Notes: generated by a model not told the origin, from the letters alone. A DNA stretch of 64,000 nucleotides from Roseateles depolymerans (GCA_003241055.1 QFOD01000020.1:1-64000), one strand, 5' to 3'; shown: positions 33,091 through 42,060, counted from the stretch's first letter. Made by a program: numbers and translations.

Positions 33091-34431
33091 ATGAAGCGCC
33101 ACAAAAAACACCCTGAACAACTCGACCTGCTGCCCTACGTGGGCCGCTGGCTGCTGCTCGCATCGGCCGTCGCCGTGCTGGCCGGCAGCGCCTCTGCCAT
33201 CTTTCTGATCGCGCTGGATTGGGCCACCGGCACGCGCGAAGCCCACCGCTGGCTGATCTGGGGCCTGCCGTTGGCCGGCCTCGTGGTCGGATGGGTCTAC
33301 CTGAAGCTGGGCCACGGCGTGGAGGCCGGCAACAACCTGCTCATCGACGAGGTGCATGACCCGAAGAAGGTCGTGCCGCTGCGCATGGCGCCTCTGATCC
33401 TCGTCGGCACGGTGGTCTCGCACCTCTTCGGCGCGTCGGTGGGGCGCGAAGGCACGGCTGTGCAGATGGGCGGCGCGCTGGCAGACCAGTTCACCCATGT
33501 GTTCAAGATGCCCCCCGAGGACAGACGCATCCTGCTGATGGCGGGCATCAGCGCGGGGTTCGCGTCCATCTTCGGCACGCCGTTGGCGGGCGCCATCTTC
33601 GGGCTGGAGGTGTTGGTCATCGGCCGCTTGCGCTACGACGCGTTGCTGCCGTGCTTCACCGCCGCCATCGTGGCCGATCAGGTGACCACGCTCTGGGGTG
33701 TGCACCACACGCACTACGCCGCCGGCGCCATCCCCGGCGTCACGCCGCTGACGTTCGGCGCCGTGGTCGTGGCGGGCATCCTGTTCGGCCTGGTGGGCAT
33801 GCTGTTCGCAGACGCCACGCACGCTGCGTCGGCGTTCATGAAGCGGCATATCAAGTACGCGCCGCTGCGTCCGCTGATCGGTGGCCTCGGCATTGCCACG
33901 GTCATCTGGTTCACGCAGGCGTGGCGGTATGCCGGCCTGGGCGTCCCGTCCATCGTGCAGGCTTTCGAGCAGCCCGCGGCGCCGTGGGAGTTTGCCGTGA
34001 AGCTCGCGCTGACCGTTGCGTCGCTGGGCAGCGGCTTCAAGGGCGGCGAGGTGACACCGCTGTTCTACATCGGCGCCACGCTGGGCAGCGCCCTGGCGCC
34101 TGTGCTGCACCTTCCGTTCCCCATGCTCGCGGCATTGGGGTTCGTTGCCGTGTTCGCGGGTGCCGCCAACACGCCCCTGGCCTGCACGTTCATGGCGCTG
34201 GAACTGTTCGGCTCGCAGATCGGCGTCTACGCCGCGACGGCCTGCGTCGTGAGCTACCTGTTCTCAGGCCACACGGGCATCTATAGGTCGCAACGCGTCG
34301 GCCACTCCAAGCACTGGCACCTCCCGGAGGGGCTGCGGCTGGGCGACGTGCCCGCCTTCCGGCGAAAGCAGCGCGCTGAGCCGAACGGACATGTCGGTCC
34401 CGTGACCTCTGAAACCAAACAAGAACACTGA
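33091..34431 (+). CDS. Fluoride/proton antiporter of the CLC-F type
   Basis: A 446-residue inner-membrane CLC-family protein. The segment GVEAGNNLLIDEVHDP near residue 78 replaces the GSGIP anion-selectivity sequence of chloride CLCs, and GREGTAVQMG near residue 115 replaces GREGPTVQ. Both are typical of the fluoride-exporting CLC-F clade. The rest shows a canonical CLC core, with GISAGFASIFGTPLAGAIFGLEVLV and KGGEVTPLFYIGATLGS. The start is the ATG at 33091 after a weak CTCCTG region. It is preceded by a fluoride riboswitch and followed by a DUF190 gene. Confidence 0.95.
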   Translation: MKRHKKHPEQLDLLPYVGRWLLLASAVAVLAGSASAIFLIALDWATGTREAHRWLIWGLPLAGLVVGWVYLKLGHGVEAGNNLLIDEVHDPKKVVPLRMAPLILVGTVVSHLFGASVGREGTAVQMGGALADQFTHVFKMPPEDRRILLMAGISAGFASIFGTPLAGAIFGLEVLVIGRLRYDALLPCFTAAIVADQVTTLWGVHHTHYAAGAIPGVTPLTFGAVVVAGILFGLVGMLFADATHAASAFMKRHIKYAPLRPLIGGLGIATVIWFTQAWRYAGLGVPSIVQAFEQPAAPWEFAVKLALTVASLGSGFKGGEVTPLFYIGATLGSALAPVLHLPFPMLAALGFVAVFAGAANTPLACTFMALELFGSQIGVYAATACVVSYLFSGHTGIYRSQRVGHSKHWHLPEGLRLGDVPAFRRKQRAEPNGHVGPVTSETKQEH

Positions 34432-34438
34432 CCCTCCC

Positions 34439-34789
34439 ATGAGCCAACTCACCTCCGTTCGCTTGTATTTCACCCTCTCCGCGCGCGCCAAGGGCACGCG
34501 CTTCTGGCACCGGCTGAGCGCGCCGGCGCTGGGCCACCACCTGCTCCACGCGGCACGCCGCGCGCACATCCAGCAGGCCGTGATGCATCACATCACGGCG
34601 GGCTACCTGCCTGGTGACCGGATGGCGCACAGCCACCCGGAGACCTCGTCAGGCCGGCTGCCGCAATGCATTGAGCTGATCGACACCGAAAGCCGTCTGC
34701 GCCGCTTCCTGCATGACCACGCCGAAGAGATCGAGAAGGTGCACGTGGTGATGTACCGATGCGAACTGCCCCTGAGGCCCGCGGCCTAA
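34439..34789 (+). CDS. DUF190 protein, second copy in the fluoride locus
   Basis: A 116-residue protein of the same DUF190 family as the one at 32162 but clearly diverged: VRLYFTLSARAKGTRFWHRL, then GHHLLHAARRAHIQQAVMHHITAGYLPG and LIDTESRLRRFLHDHAEEIEKVHVVMYRCELPL. It is 7 bp after the CLC-F gene. A DUF190 partner therefore follows each of the two fluoride exporters. Function is unknown. Confidence 0.82.
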   Translation: MSQLTSVRLYFTLSARAKGTRFWHRLSAPALGHHLLHAARRAHIQQAVMHHITAGYLPGDRMAHSHPETSSGRLPQCIELIDTESRLRRFLHDHAEEIEKVHVVMYRCELPLRPAA

Positions 34790-34826
34790 CAACGACGAGA
34801 TTCATCAACCGCAAGAGGAGACAACC

Positions 34827-35105
34827 ATGCTGACCGTTCGCTACCTGCCGCCTGAGCCGACCTTGCGAGACGCTTTCACGGAGAAGGGGCTGCTGAAGGG
34901 CCTCGGCCTGTGGCTCATCACGATGGCCTGTCTTGTAGCCTTGATGGCACCAACGACAGACAGAGACAGATTCCAGCTGCGCGTCATCGATGGGATCGAG
35001 GTGTACTCACCCATCCTGAACGATGACCGGTGCGCAGCCGAGGCTGATGCTGGCGAAGAGCTATGCCTCGTCGGAACCAGACCGGTGGTGGGGCCGCTGG
35101 GTTAG
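34827..35105 (+). CDS. Unknown small protein with one membrane helix
   Basis: A 92-residue protein with one hydrophobic helix (about residues 25-42: LGLWLITMACLVALM) followed by a soluble C-terminal half with two cysteines (DDRCAAEADAGEELCLVG). AAGAGGAGA precedes the ATG at 34827. It is the last gene of the fluoride locus, 37 bp after the second DUF190 gene. I recognise no family; a role with fluoride is by position only. Confidence 0.6.
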   Translation: MLTVRYLPPEPTLRDAFTEKGLLKGLGLWLITMACLVALMAPTTDRDRFQLRVIDGIEVYSPILNDDRCAAEADAGEELCLVGTRPVVGPLG

Positions 35106-35140
35106 CCGCGACTGGATCCGTCGACAACGGCAAAGAAGGC

Positions 35141-36496
35141 TCAGGTCTCTGCCCACTCCAGGTATTCCGGCACTGACGCCGGCCAGCGGTGGCGTTCCTC
35201 GATCGCCTGCCGCAACGAGTCGGCAGCAACCGGCTCGCCATGCGTGACGTACACGTGGCGGGGTGCGCGCGGCAACGCCGCCAGCCAGGCCAGCAGGTCT
35301 TCGCGGTCGCCGTGCGCCGACATGCCGTCGATGCTGGCCACCTCGGCCCGCACCGGAATCCACTCGCCGTGGATCTTCACCTGCTTGGCGCCGCCCACGA
35401 GGGCAGCGCCGCGCGTGCCTGCTGCCTGGAAGCCGGCGAAGACGATGGCGTTGCGCGCATCGGGTGCGAACGCCTTGATGTGATGCACCACGCGGCCGCC
35501 GGTGGCCATGCCGCTGGCCGAGACGACGACGGCAGGGAACTTCAGCTGATTGATCTCTCGCGACTCGGCCTCACTGTTGACGATGCGAACGTTCTCGGAA
35601 AGCGCACGGCACTCCTGCTGGCTCAGCCGGTGGTCGGCAGCGAGCCGCTGCAGCAGGTGCGTGACGTCTGCTGCCATCGGGCTGTTGAGAAACACCGGCA
35701 GATCCGGGATCCGCTTCGCGGCCTTGAGCACGTGGAGCGCATGCAGCAGCGTCTGAGCCCGCCCCACCGCGAACGCCGGCATGACCGTGATGCCACCCCG
35801 CGCGGCCGTGCGGCTGATCACGTCGGCCAGGCGTGCCAGTGGATCGTCGTCGGGATGCGAACGATCGCCGTAGGTGGATTCGATGAGCACCCAGTCGGCG
35901 GGATCGGGCGGCGCAGGCGGCTTCATCAGCAGGTCGTCGCTGCGTCCGAGGTCGCCCGAGAAGAGGATGCTGCCCTCGTCGCATTGCAGGTGGATGCTGG
36001 CCGCGCCCAGGATGTGGCCCGCGCGCCGGTATCGGAGGACCACGCCAGGTAGGGGCTCGAACGGCTTGTCGAAATCACGCACCTCGAAGCGCGAGAGCGC
36101 CCGCCGGGCCTCGGCCTCGGTGTAGAGCGGCAGCGCTGGCGCGTGCTTGCTGAAGCCGTGGCGGTTCGCATAGTTGGCCTCTTCCTCCTGCAGGTGGCCG
36201 GAGTCCGGCAGCAGCAGCTTGCACAGGTCGAAGGTGCCAGGCGTCGAGAAGACCTTGCCATGGAAGCCGAGTTCGATGAAGCGAGGAAGGAAGCCGCTGT
36301 GGTCGATGTGGGCATGCGTCAACACAACGGCATCGATGCTGCGCGGGTCCACCGGCAGCGGTGCCCAGTTCCGCAGCCGCAATTGCTTCAGCCCCTGGAA
36401 CAGGCCGCAGTCCACCAGCAGCCTCTTGCCGCGATGCTCGAACAGGTACTTCGATCCGGTCACCGTGCCGGTTCCACCCAAAAACTGCAGTCGCAT
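35141..36496 (-). CDS. Metallo-beta-lactamase/beta-CASP RNA-processing protein
   Basis: A 451-residue cytoplasmic hydrolase. The metallo-beta-lactamase zinc motif is HAHIDHSG near residue 62, with later His in RRAGHILGAAS and the SGDLGRSDDLL region. The beta-CASP cap covers about residues 210-360 (MPAFAVGRAQTLLH). The closing RMMBL region carries SIDGMSAHGDREDLLAWL and VTHGEP. This is the architecture of CPSF-like and RNase J-like enzymes acting on RNA. It lies 29 bp downstream of the acyl-CoA synthetase/GNAT gene, in the same direction and probably in the same transcript. Confidence 0.93.
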   Translation of the reverse strand: MRLQFLGGTGTVTGSKYLFEHRGKRLLVDCGLFQGLKQLRLRNWAPLPVDPRSIDAVVLTHAHIDHSGFLPRFIELGFHGKVFSTPGTFDLCKLLLPDSGHLQEEEANYANRHGFSKHAPALPLYTEAEARRALSRFEVRDFDKPFEPLPGVVLRYRRAGHILGAASIHLQCDEGSILFSGDLGRSDDLLMKPPAPPDPADWVLIESTYGDRSHPDDDPLARLADVISRTAARGGITVMPAFAVGRAQTLLHALHVLKAAKRIPDLPVFLNSPMAADVTHLLQRLAADHRLSQQECRALSENVRIVNSEAESREINQLKFPAVVVSASGMATGGRVVHHIKAFAPDARNAIVFAGFQAAGTRGAALVGGAKQVKIHGEWIPVRAEVASIDGMSAHGDREDLLAWLAALPRAPRHVYVTHGEPVAADSLRQAIEERHRWPASVPEYLEWAET

Positions 36497-36525
36497 ATCT
36501 TCTCCTTGTCTTCGTGCTTGTCCCT

Positions 36526-39234
36526 TCAGGCGGTCTCGTCAAGCGATTCCGCATCCGCGGGTGATGAACGCGTGCCCAGTTCCAGCACATGCCGTTGCGA
36601 GTCGGTGTCGCGCAAGCCGTCGACGGACGGCTCCGTCGCGAAGCCGTTGCGCCGCATGAGTTCGCGCATGGGTCCGTTTTCTCGAAGCACGTCGCCCACC
36701 ATGCGCTGCGTTCCATGCTGTCGCAGGTACTCGATCATCTTGTTCAGTAGCATCTGCCCGAGCCCCTGGTGCTTCAGGTCGGACCGCACGATCAGCGCGA
36801 ACTCGGCCTCGACGTTGTCCGGATCGCAGACCGACCTGATGACGCCCAGCGTGTCGCCACCGCTCTCGGAGGGCTGCACGGCGATGAAGGCCATCTCGCG
36901 TGCGTAGTCGATCTGCACCAGGCGCGCGAGCTCGCTCGGCTGCAGGCTCCTGCGCGCGCTGAAGAAGCGCAGCCGCAGGTCCTCGGGCGCCAGGCGCTCG
37001 ACGAATGTTCGGTGGCGGGCTTGATCCTCGGGCCGTATGGCCCGCAGCTCGATCTCCTGCCCTTGCCATGGGACCCGCTCGCCCAACTCGGCCGGATAGG
37101 GAAGGATCGCGAACCGGTCCAGGGCATGTCCCGCAGCCGCTTGCACGCGCAGGCGGGCGTCCAGCGCGATGACGCCTTCGTCGTCGGCCAGCAGCGGGTT
37201 GATGTCCAGCTCGGCGATCTCGGGCAGGTCGGCCAGCATCTGCGAGATCGCGACGAGCACGTCGCAGATGGCGTCCAGGTCCGCGGGCGGCCGGTCCCGA
37301 AAACCCGCGAGCAGCCGCGCCACGCGAGTTCGGCTGATCAAGTCTCGCGCGAGCACTCGGTTCAGCGGCGGCAGCGCGATGGCGCGGTCGGCAGCGACTT
37401 CGACCGCGACGCCGCCCTGGCCGAACAGGATCACGGGCCCGAACAGCGGGTCCAGGCTCGCGCCGACGATGAGTTCCTGCGCCCTGCCCCGGACCACCAT
37501 GGGCTGGACGGTGAAGCCGGTGATGTCCGCGTCGGGCCGTTGCGACCGCACGCGGCTCAGCATGCCCTCCACCGCGTCCCGGACCTCGGCCTGGCCGCGT
37601 AGCCCGAGCGCCACGCCGCCGACGTCGGACTTGTGGCTGATCTGCGGCGACAGGATCTTCAGCACCACGGGATAGCCGAGTTCCTCCGCAGCCTGCACGG
37701 CGGCCTCGGCGCTCGGGTCGACCGCGCGCGTAGGCACGGTCGAAATCCCATAGGCGCCGAGGACCGCCTTCGCCTCTCGCTCATCGAGCATCGTGCGGCC
37801 GCTGGCCAGCACGGCTTCGATGGTGGACTTGGCCGCCTGCAGGTCCGGCGTGGCATGCTCGCTGGCCGTCGGTGCTTCCAGCAGCAGGGCCTGGTTGCTG
37901 CGGTAGGTGCGCAGCATCGAGAAGGCGCGCACGGCCTCCTCCGGCGTCTCGTAGTTGGCCACACCGCACTCGCTGAACACGCGCCGCGCCTCGGCCACCG
38001 CGGCGTCTCCGAGCCAACTGGCCATCATGCGAGGCGAGGCCCCGCGGACGATGGGCGCGCAGGCACGTGCGATGTCAGCGCTGCGCACGATCGCCGTCGG
38101 CGCATGCATGAAGAGCACGGCGCCGGTGCCGGGGTGCGCGAGCAGCGCCTGCAGCGTGTCCGTGTAGCGGCTCGCCGGCGCGTCGCCGATGATGTCGATC
38201 GGGTTGCCCCGCGACCAGTTCGCGGGGAGCGCCGCATCGAGTTGCGCGACCAGCTCAGGCTCCAGCTCGCGCAGCGGCACGCCCGCCAGCGCCGCGGCGT
38301 CGGCCGCCATGACACCCGCCCCGCCGCCATTGGTCATCATCGTGAGCCCGGCCTCGCCGACCTCGCGGAATCGCGCCAGCGTTTCCGCCGCGAGGAACAG
38401 CTCCTGCAGCGTGTCCACGCGCAGCATGCCGGCGCGGCGGATCGCGGCGTCGAACACCACGTCCGAGCCGGCCAGCGCGCCCGTGTGCGACGCGGCCGCC
38501 TTGACGCCATTGCCCGCACGCCCGGCCTTGACGACGATCACCGGCTTGTTGCGCGCGGCGGCGCGTGCCGCCGACATGAACTTGCGCGGGGCTTCGCCGG
38601 ATTCGATGTACAGCAGGATGGAGCGCGTGTGGGGGTCGCTGCCCAGGTAGTCCAGCAGGTCCCCGAAGTCGACGTCGGCGCGCTCGCCGAGGGAAATCAG
38701 GTGCGAAAAGCCCAGCCCTCGCGACGTGGCCCAGTCGAGCACGGCCGTCACCAGCGCGCCGGACTGCGACACGAAGGCGACGTCGCCCGTCAAGGCGTCC
38801 GTGTGTGCGAAGCTCGCATTCACGCCCACGTGCGGGGACAGCATGCCGATGCAGTTCGGGCCCAGGATGCGCAGCAGGTGGGGCCGCGCGGCGTCCAGCA
38901 TGGCCTGCTTCTGCGCCCCGCTGAGACCCGCCGTGATGACAACGGCGGCGGCCACGCCGCGTTGCCCGAGCTCCTCGATCAGTGCCGGCACGGTCGCTGG
39001 AGGCGTGCAGATCACGGCCAGGTCCGGGGTCTGCGCTAGCGCGGCGGCGTCGGCGAAGGCCTGCACGCCGTCCAGCGTCGTGAACTTTGGATTGACCGGG
39101 TAGATGGAGCCTGCGAACCTGCCGGCCCTGAGGTTTCGCCACACGGTCGTGCCCACCGATCCAGGCCGGTTGGACGCACCGATGACCGCGATCGATCGCG
39201 GGTTCAGCAACTGCTCCAGATGACGAATGCTCAC
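36526..39234 (-). CDS. ADP-forming acyl-CoA synthetase fused to a GNAT domain
   Basis: A 902-residue fusion. Residues 1-460 are the CoA-binding and ligase-CoA domains (LLNPRSIAVIGASNRPGSVG; AAASHTGALAGSDVV; TNGGGAGVMAADA). Residues 460-700 are the ATP-grasp domain (ASGRTMLDEREAKAVLGAYGI; LKILSPQISHKSDVGGV). The GNAT acetyltransferase covers about residues 720-880. The order resembles E. coli Pat/PatZ. It may make acyl-CoA or acetylate proteins; I cannot tell whether both halves are active. I chose the GTG at 39234 (VSIRHLEQLL), preceded by GGGAG; an upstream start at 39267 would add non-conserved residues. An FNR-type box lies upstream. Confidence 0.92.
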   Translation of the reverse strand: MSIRHLEQLLNPRSIAVIGASNRPGSVGTTVWRNLRAGRFAGSIYPVNPKFTTLDGVQAFADAAALAQTPDLAVICTPPATVPALIEELGQRGVAAAVVITAGLSGAQKQAMLDAARPHLLRILGPNCIGMLSPHVGVNASFAHTDALTGDVAFVSQSGALVTAVLDWATSRGLGFSHLISLGERADVDFGDLLDYLGSDPHTRSILLYIESGEAPRKFMSAARAAARNKPVIVVKAGRAGNGVKAAASHTGALAGSDVVFDAAIRRAGMLRVDTLQELFLAAETLARFREVGEAGLTMMTNGGGAGVMAADAAALAGVPLRELEPELVAQLDAALPANWSRGNPIDIIGDAPASRYTDTLQALLAHPGTGAVLFMHAPTAIVRSADIARACAPIVRGASPRMMASWLGDAAVAEARRVFSECGVANYETPEEAVRAFSMLRTYRSNQALLLEAPTASEHATPDLQAAKSTIEAVLASGRTMLDEREAKAVLGAYGISTVPTRAVDPSAEAAVQAAEELGYPVVLKILSPQISHKSDVGGVALGLRGQAEVRDAVEGMLSRVRSQRPDADITGFTVQPMVVRGRAQELIVGASLDPLFGPVILFGQGGVAVEVAADRAIALPPLNRVLARDLISRTRVARLLAGFRDRPPADLDAICDVLVAISQMLADLPEIAELDINPLLADDEGVIALDARLRVQAAAGHALDRFAILPYPAELGERVPWQGQEIELRAIRPEDQARHRTFVERLAPEDLRLRFFSARRSLQPSELARLVQIDYAREMAFIAVQPSESGGDTLGVIRSVCDPDNVEAEFALIVRSDLKHQGLGQMLLNKMIEYLRQHGTQRMVGDVLRENGPMRELMRRNGFATEPSVDGLRDTDSQRHVLELGTRSSPADAESLDETA

Positions 39235-39310
39235 GAGGACTCCCACGAGGAAAGGCCCAGCTGCCACGGCGGCATCGACTCGCTGGCCGAGACGCGACAG
39301 CGGCGCCCTT

Positions 39311-39377
39311 CGGGCAGCATATATCGCGCCCTATCGTTTCCGACGCATCGATAGCTCCGCGTCTTGATCAAGCGCAA
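39311..39377 (-). promoter_or_regulatory. FNR-type box and -10 for the synthetase/RNase pair
   Basis: On the minus strand the sequence TTGCGCTTGATCAA (39364-39377) is the same half-site arrangement as the nirK box, read in reverse. TATATG (39318-39323 on the minus strand) would be the -10, with a start near 39311, putting the box near -60 as in class-I FNR promoters. The rest of 39235-39542 is otherwise featureless. A low-oxygen link is inferred. Confidence 0.5.
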
Positions 39378-39542
39378 GCGGCCTGGCGGTCGCAGCTCGG
39401 CCGCGTCACACCTGCACGGGCATTCTGACCGCGCTCCGTGAACGAACGATACGGAAGGACCGCCTTGCGCAGCACGCGCGTGGCTCAGCCCAAGCTCGGC
39501 TCATCCTCTGTAGGACTCGAGCAAGGGCTCGACGCGCGACCG

Positions 39543-40016
39543 CTATCCGTTGTTGAAAGCGCCTCGTAGGTCACCCGGACATTGGTCCACCACAGCGGTC
39601 AGCAGCGTCAATGCCGCCCGCACCAGCGCCTCGTCGCGGCCGGGAGCCGCCTCCGGTGAATGCTTGCCGCCATGGAACAGGTTGTGCCGGACGCGCACCG
39701 CCGCGTCGATGGCCTGGGCCAGGCGCTGCGCGCCGCGCAGCGGCACGGCCTGCCAGCCACCGGCGAAAGACTGCACGCGCGGCGGTTCCGTGACCAGCAG
39801 CTCGATGGCCTGTTCCAACGGGCTGCCCCCCTCGACCTGCACCCAGCCAACGGCGTCATTGGCCAGCCGCTGCCACGCGGCCGCCGCAATGCCATGGTCA
39901 TCGCGCGCATAGGTGGACGCCTTCATCGCGTACTCGCAGCGTGAAAAGCAGCCGATGAACGCGACCACGAGGTCCTGGGGGACAGCGAGGGTCAAGAAGG
40001 GATCAATCAGGGGCAT
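39543..40016 (-). CDS. HEPN-like protein
   Basis: A 157-residue all-helical protein. RHNLFH near residue 112 fits the Rx4H signature of HEPN ribonuclease-type domains, and the surrounding VRVRHNLFHGGKHSPE is typical for them. No nucleotidyltransferase partner lies beside it, so it is not an obvious MNT-HEPN toxin-antitoxin pair. It could be a stand-alone HEPN RNase or a scaffold. Many such proteins are annotated only as hypothetical. Confidence 0.65.
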   Translation of the reverse strand: MPLIDPFLTLAVPQDLVVAFIGCFSRCEYAMKASTYARDDHGIAAAAWQRLANDAVGWVQVEGGSPLEQAIELLVTEPPRVQSFAGGWQAVPLRGAQRLAQAIDAAVRVRHNLFHGGKHSPEAAPGRDEALVRAALTLLTAVVDQCPGDLRGAFNNG

Positions 40017-40353
40017 GGGTCGGGCCTCGGCACCGTCGTTCGAAGTGGCTCCCCGGACCGCTGCGTCAAGGCAGTCCGGTCTGCTGGGCCTCCAGTGTCC
40101 ACCGCCCCGCCAGCGCCGACGCGCAAAACCCCAAGGTGCAACGCCGGCGGCGTGTCGATGACACAGGAGGCCGGTCGTGAGTTGCAGCGCTCATGGCGGT
40201 TTGCTACGCTATCGCACGGTCTCAAGCACGAGGCCGGCCTGCCCGAGATGGCGAAGCAACTGCACGTGCGTGGAATTTTCGACCTGGCTTTGGTGAGCCG
40301 AGGGTCCCTGACGGGCACAGCGACAGACGGCGCAATCCAAGCGAGGTCCTTTC
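40017..40353. other. Divergent intergenic region
   Basis: 337 bases between the HEPN-like gene (leftward) and the gene at 40354 (rightward). I see no repeat, hairpin or clear promoter; the short open frames crossing it are GC-driven. It should contain both promoters. Confidence 0.4.
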
Positions 40354-41130
40354 ATGCCATCCATCTTCACACCTGCCGACGTCGAGCAACTGCGACGCCA
40401 GGCCAAGGCGCGGCGCAGCGGCACCGCCCTTACCCAAACCCAAGCTCTCGACCAGATCGCCCAGGAGCAAGGCTGGCCGAACTGGGCCCTGCTCCAGAAG
40501 AATGCCCAACCGGCAGCTTTGGAGGACGTACTTCAGCTCACGATCGACCAGTATCGCGGCGGCGACCGGGGCGTTTTCGTCCTGCAGCTCAAGTTGAACG
40601 ACCTGAAGCAGCGGACGTTGCTCGAGCGCGGCGGCGAACTCTCCTTCGAGTTGCCGCCAGTTCCGCCGCGCTGGATTGTGCGTCGCTTCACCGAGTTGCG
40701 AGGCTCCGCGCCTGACCCTTTCCTGGACCGACGTTGGGACGCGCCGCGAGGGCGGTTCGTGGACGGACGCTTCCTTTGCATCGTCTCCACCAACGGCGTG
40801 CAAGACAGCGAAGTCGAGGCAGAGATTGCTGGCCGACTCAGCCTGTTGGGGGCAAGCTTCCGCGAACGGGCGATCGTGGCGCTGCGCGTCGGCGTAGATG
40901 GCCGACACGCAGGCCATGTCGTCCGGTTGTTCTATTCCAAGCCCAAACCCGGTGGTGGCGACGAGATCCTCGAGCTCACTTTCGACACGCTGGATGAGGC
41001 GCGGCGAGCGGAGTTGCCGCCTGGCGGGCGAGCGATCGGGGTCCCCACACCGCAAGGCTGGTGGACCTATCAAGCCTCATTCGGTTGGCAGCCACCTGCA
41101 CCAACGACAACGACCGTGGCGAACGCGTAA
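40354..41130 (+). CDS. Unknown protein with a plasmid-type N-terminal helix domain
   Basis: A 258-residue protein. The first 50 residues (LRRQAKARRSGTALTQTQALDQIAQEQGWPNWALLQKN) match a short helical module seen at the N-terminus of several plasmid and island proteins. The rest (60-250) is a mixed alpha/beta region I do not recognise, with no membrane segment. It begins at the ATG at 40354. Its neighbours are accessory genes, so it may be mobile-element cargo. Confidence 0.6.
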   Translation: MPSIFTPADVEQLRRQAKARRSGTALTQTQALDQIAQEQGWPNWALLQKNAQPAALEDVLQLTIDQYRGGDRGVFVLQLKLNDLKQRTLLERGGELSFELPPVPPRWIVRRFTELRGSAPDPFLDRRWDAPRGRFVDGRFLCIVSTNGVQDSEVEAEIAGRLSLLGASFRERAIVALRVGVDGRHAGHVVRLFYSKPKPGGGDEILELTFDTLDEARRAELPPGGRAIGVPTPQGWWTYQASFGWQPPAPTTTTVANA

Positions 41131-41805
41131 CTGGCGAGCGGTAGTGAAGCCACGTCTCGCTCCGGCGCCTTGAGTGAGGTCCAAGGGGGCAATGTGCATG
41201 CGACAGATGTAAGGCTGGGCTTGACCGCGGGCTCGCCCTTTCGTAAGGTGGCTCCGACTGCTTCATGCAAGAAGCCGGAGTAGTCTCTGTCGGCGACGCG
41301 TTCAAGTTGCCGGCCGCTGCCAACACGCAGCCGTTAGCGGTCGTGACCCGCCCTTGACCTAGACCTCTCCGGAGGCGCCGGTGGTTCCACTTCCGGCGGT
41401 ATGTCGGGATCCATCCTCCCGACGCGAATCCGACAAGCTCTCCGCCCAGCAGCGTCCCGCCGCACAAATCCATCCAGTGCCTCGGGGTTGGCGGACGTAG
41501 CTCCTCATCGAGTTCCCCCCCTTTCTGCAAGCGCCTAGCGGAGCGCGCGATGTCAACGCGCGCTCGAACCGACCTATGCGGGCGCTGCACAATCACATGG
41601 AGAGGCTGCTATGTCTCAACGATTGCTTTCCCCAGCGCCGGACCGTGGTTCCCTCTTCGCAGTACGCGCGCGATCCACGCTGCGAGTGGCATCCTGCCCT
41701 GGCGCCCCTGGTCGCACCCTCCCACGCAAAGCGTTTCGCCGCGAACCGAAGTTGTTCCCCAACCGATCACCTTGCCGCGGCAAGGACACTTCGGGGAGGT
41801 GAACC
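41131..41805. other. Long gene-poor region left of the PrtN-like gene
   Basis: 675 bases. It holds the second copy of the 20-bp dispersed repeat at 41332. It also has a 63-residue open frame at 41611-41802 preceded by a good GGAGAGG; its product is Arg/Pro-rich and matches nothing I know, so I do not call it a gene. GGGGAGG at 41793-41799 serves the next gene. Confidence 0.45.
41332..41351 (+). repeat. Dispersed 20-bp repeat, right copy
   Basis: Identical to 13709-13728 and in the same orientation, 27.6 kb away. The flanks differ apart from a nearby acctaga, so only a short core is shared. Confidence 0.6.
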
Positions 41806-42060
41806 GTGATCACCTCACTGGCCCTGATGTCCATTTACCAAGCGCCCACCGTTCCGCTCGACCGCATCTGCGATGAATACCTGGGATTGAGTAGACAAGA
41901 GGCGATGCGGCAGGCTGCCGCAGGCGAGCTACCTATCCCCGTCTTCAGGCTGTCTCGCAGCCAGAAGGCACCCTACTTGGTCAGCGTCGAGGACCTAGCC
42001 AAGCTCATCGACGAAGCCCGGTTGAAGGCTGACGAGACATGGAAGCGCTGCCAGGTCTAA
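41806..42060 (+). CDS. PrtN-family transcriptional regulator
   Basis: An 84-residue protein of the pyocin-activator PrtN family. The consensus VPLDRICDEYLGLSRQEAMRQAAAGELPIPVFRLSRSQKAPYLVSVEDLAKLID matches well. In Pseudomonas aeruginosa PrtN activates pyocin genes, but relatives often lie beside integrases of prophages and islands. The start is GTG at 41806 with GGGGAGG upstream. It lies 360 bp outside the left repeat of the mobile element and on the same strand as the integrase. It may regulate that element or be the remnant of an earlier one. Confidence 0.82.
   Translation: MITSLALMSIYQAPTVPLDRICDEYLGLSRQEAMRQAAAGELPIPVFRLSRSQKAPYLVSVEDLAKLIDEARLKADETWKRCQV

Noticed and set aside
13709..41351. 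Treating the 20-bp repeat copies as att sites of a 27-kb island
   Set aside because: No integrase lies between or beside them, the flanks do not match beyond the core, and housekeeping-like genes lie within. It is reported only as a repeat worth counting.
41611..41802. 63-codon frame with a GGAGAGG ribosome site before the PrtN-like gene
   Set aside because: The product has no recognisable features and the site could be chance. It is not called as a gene but is recorded in the region note.
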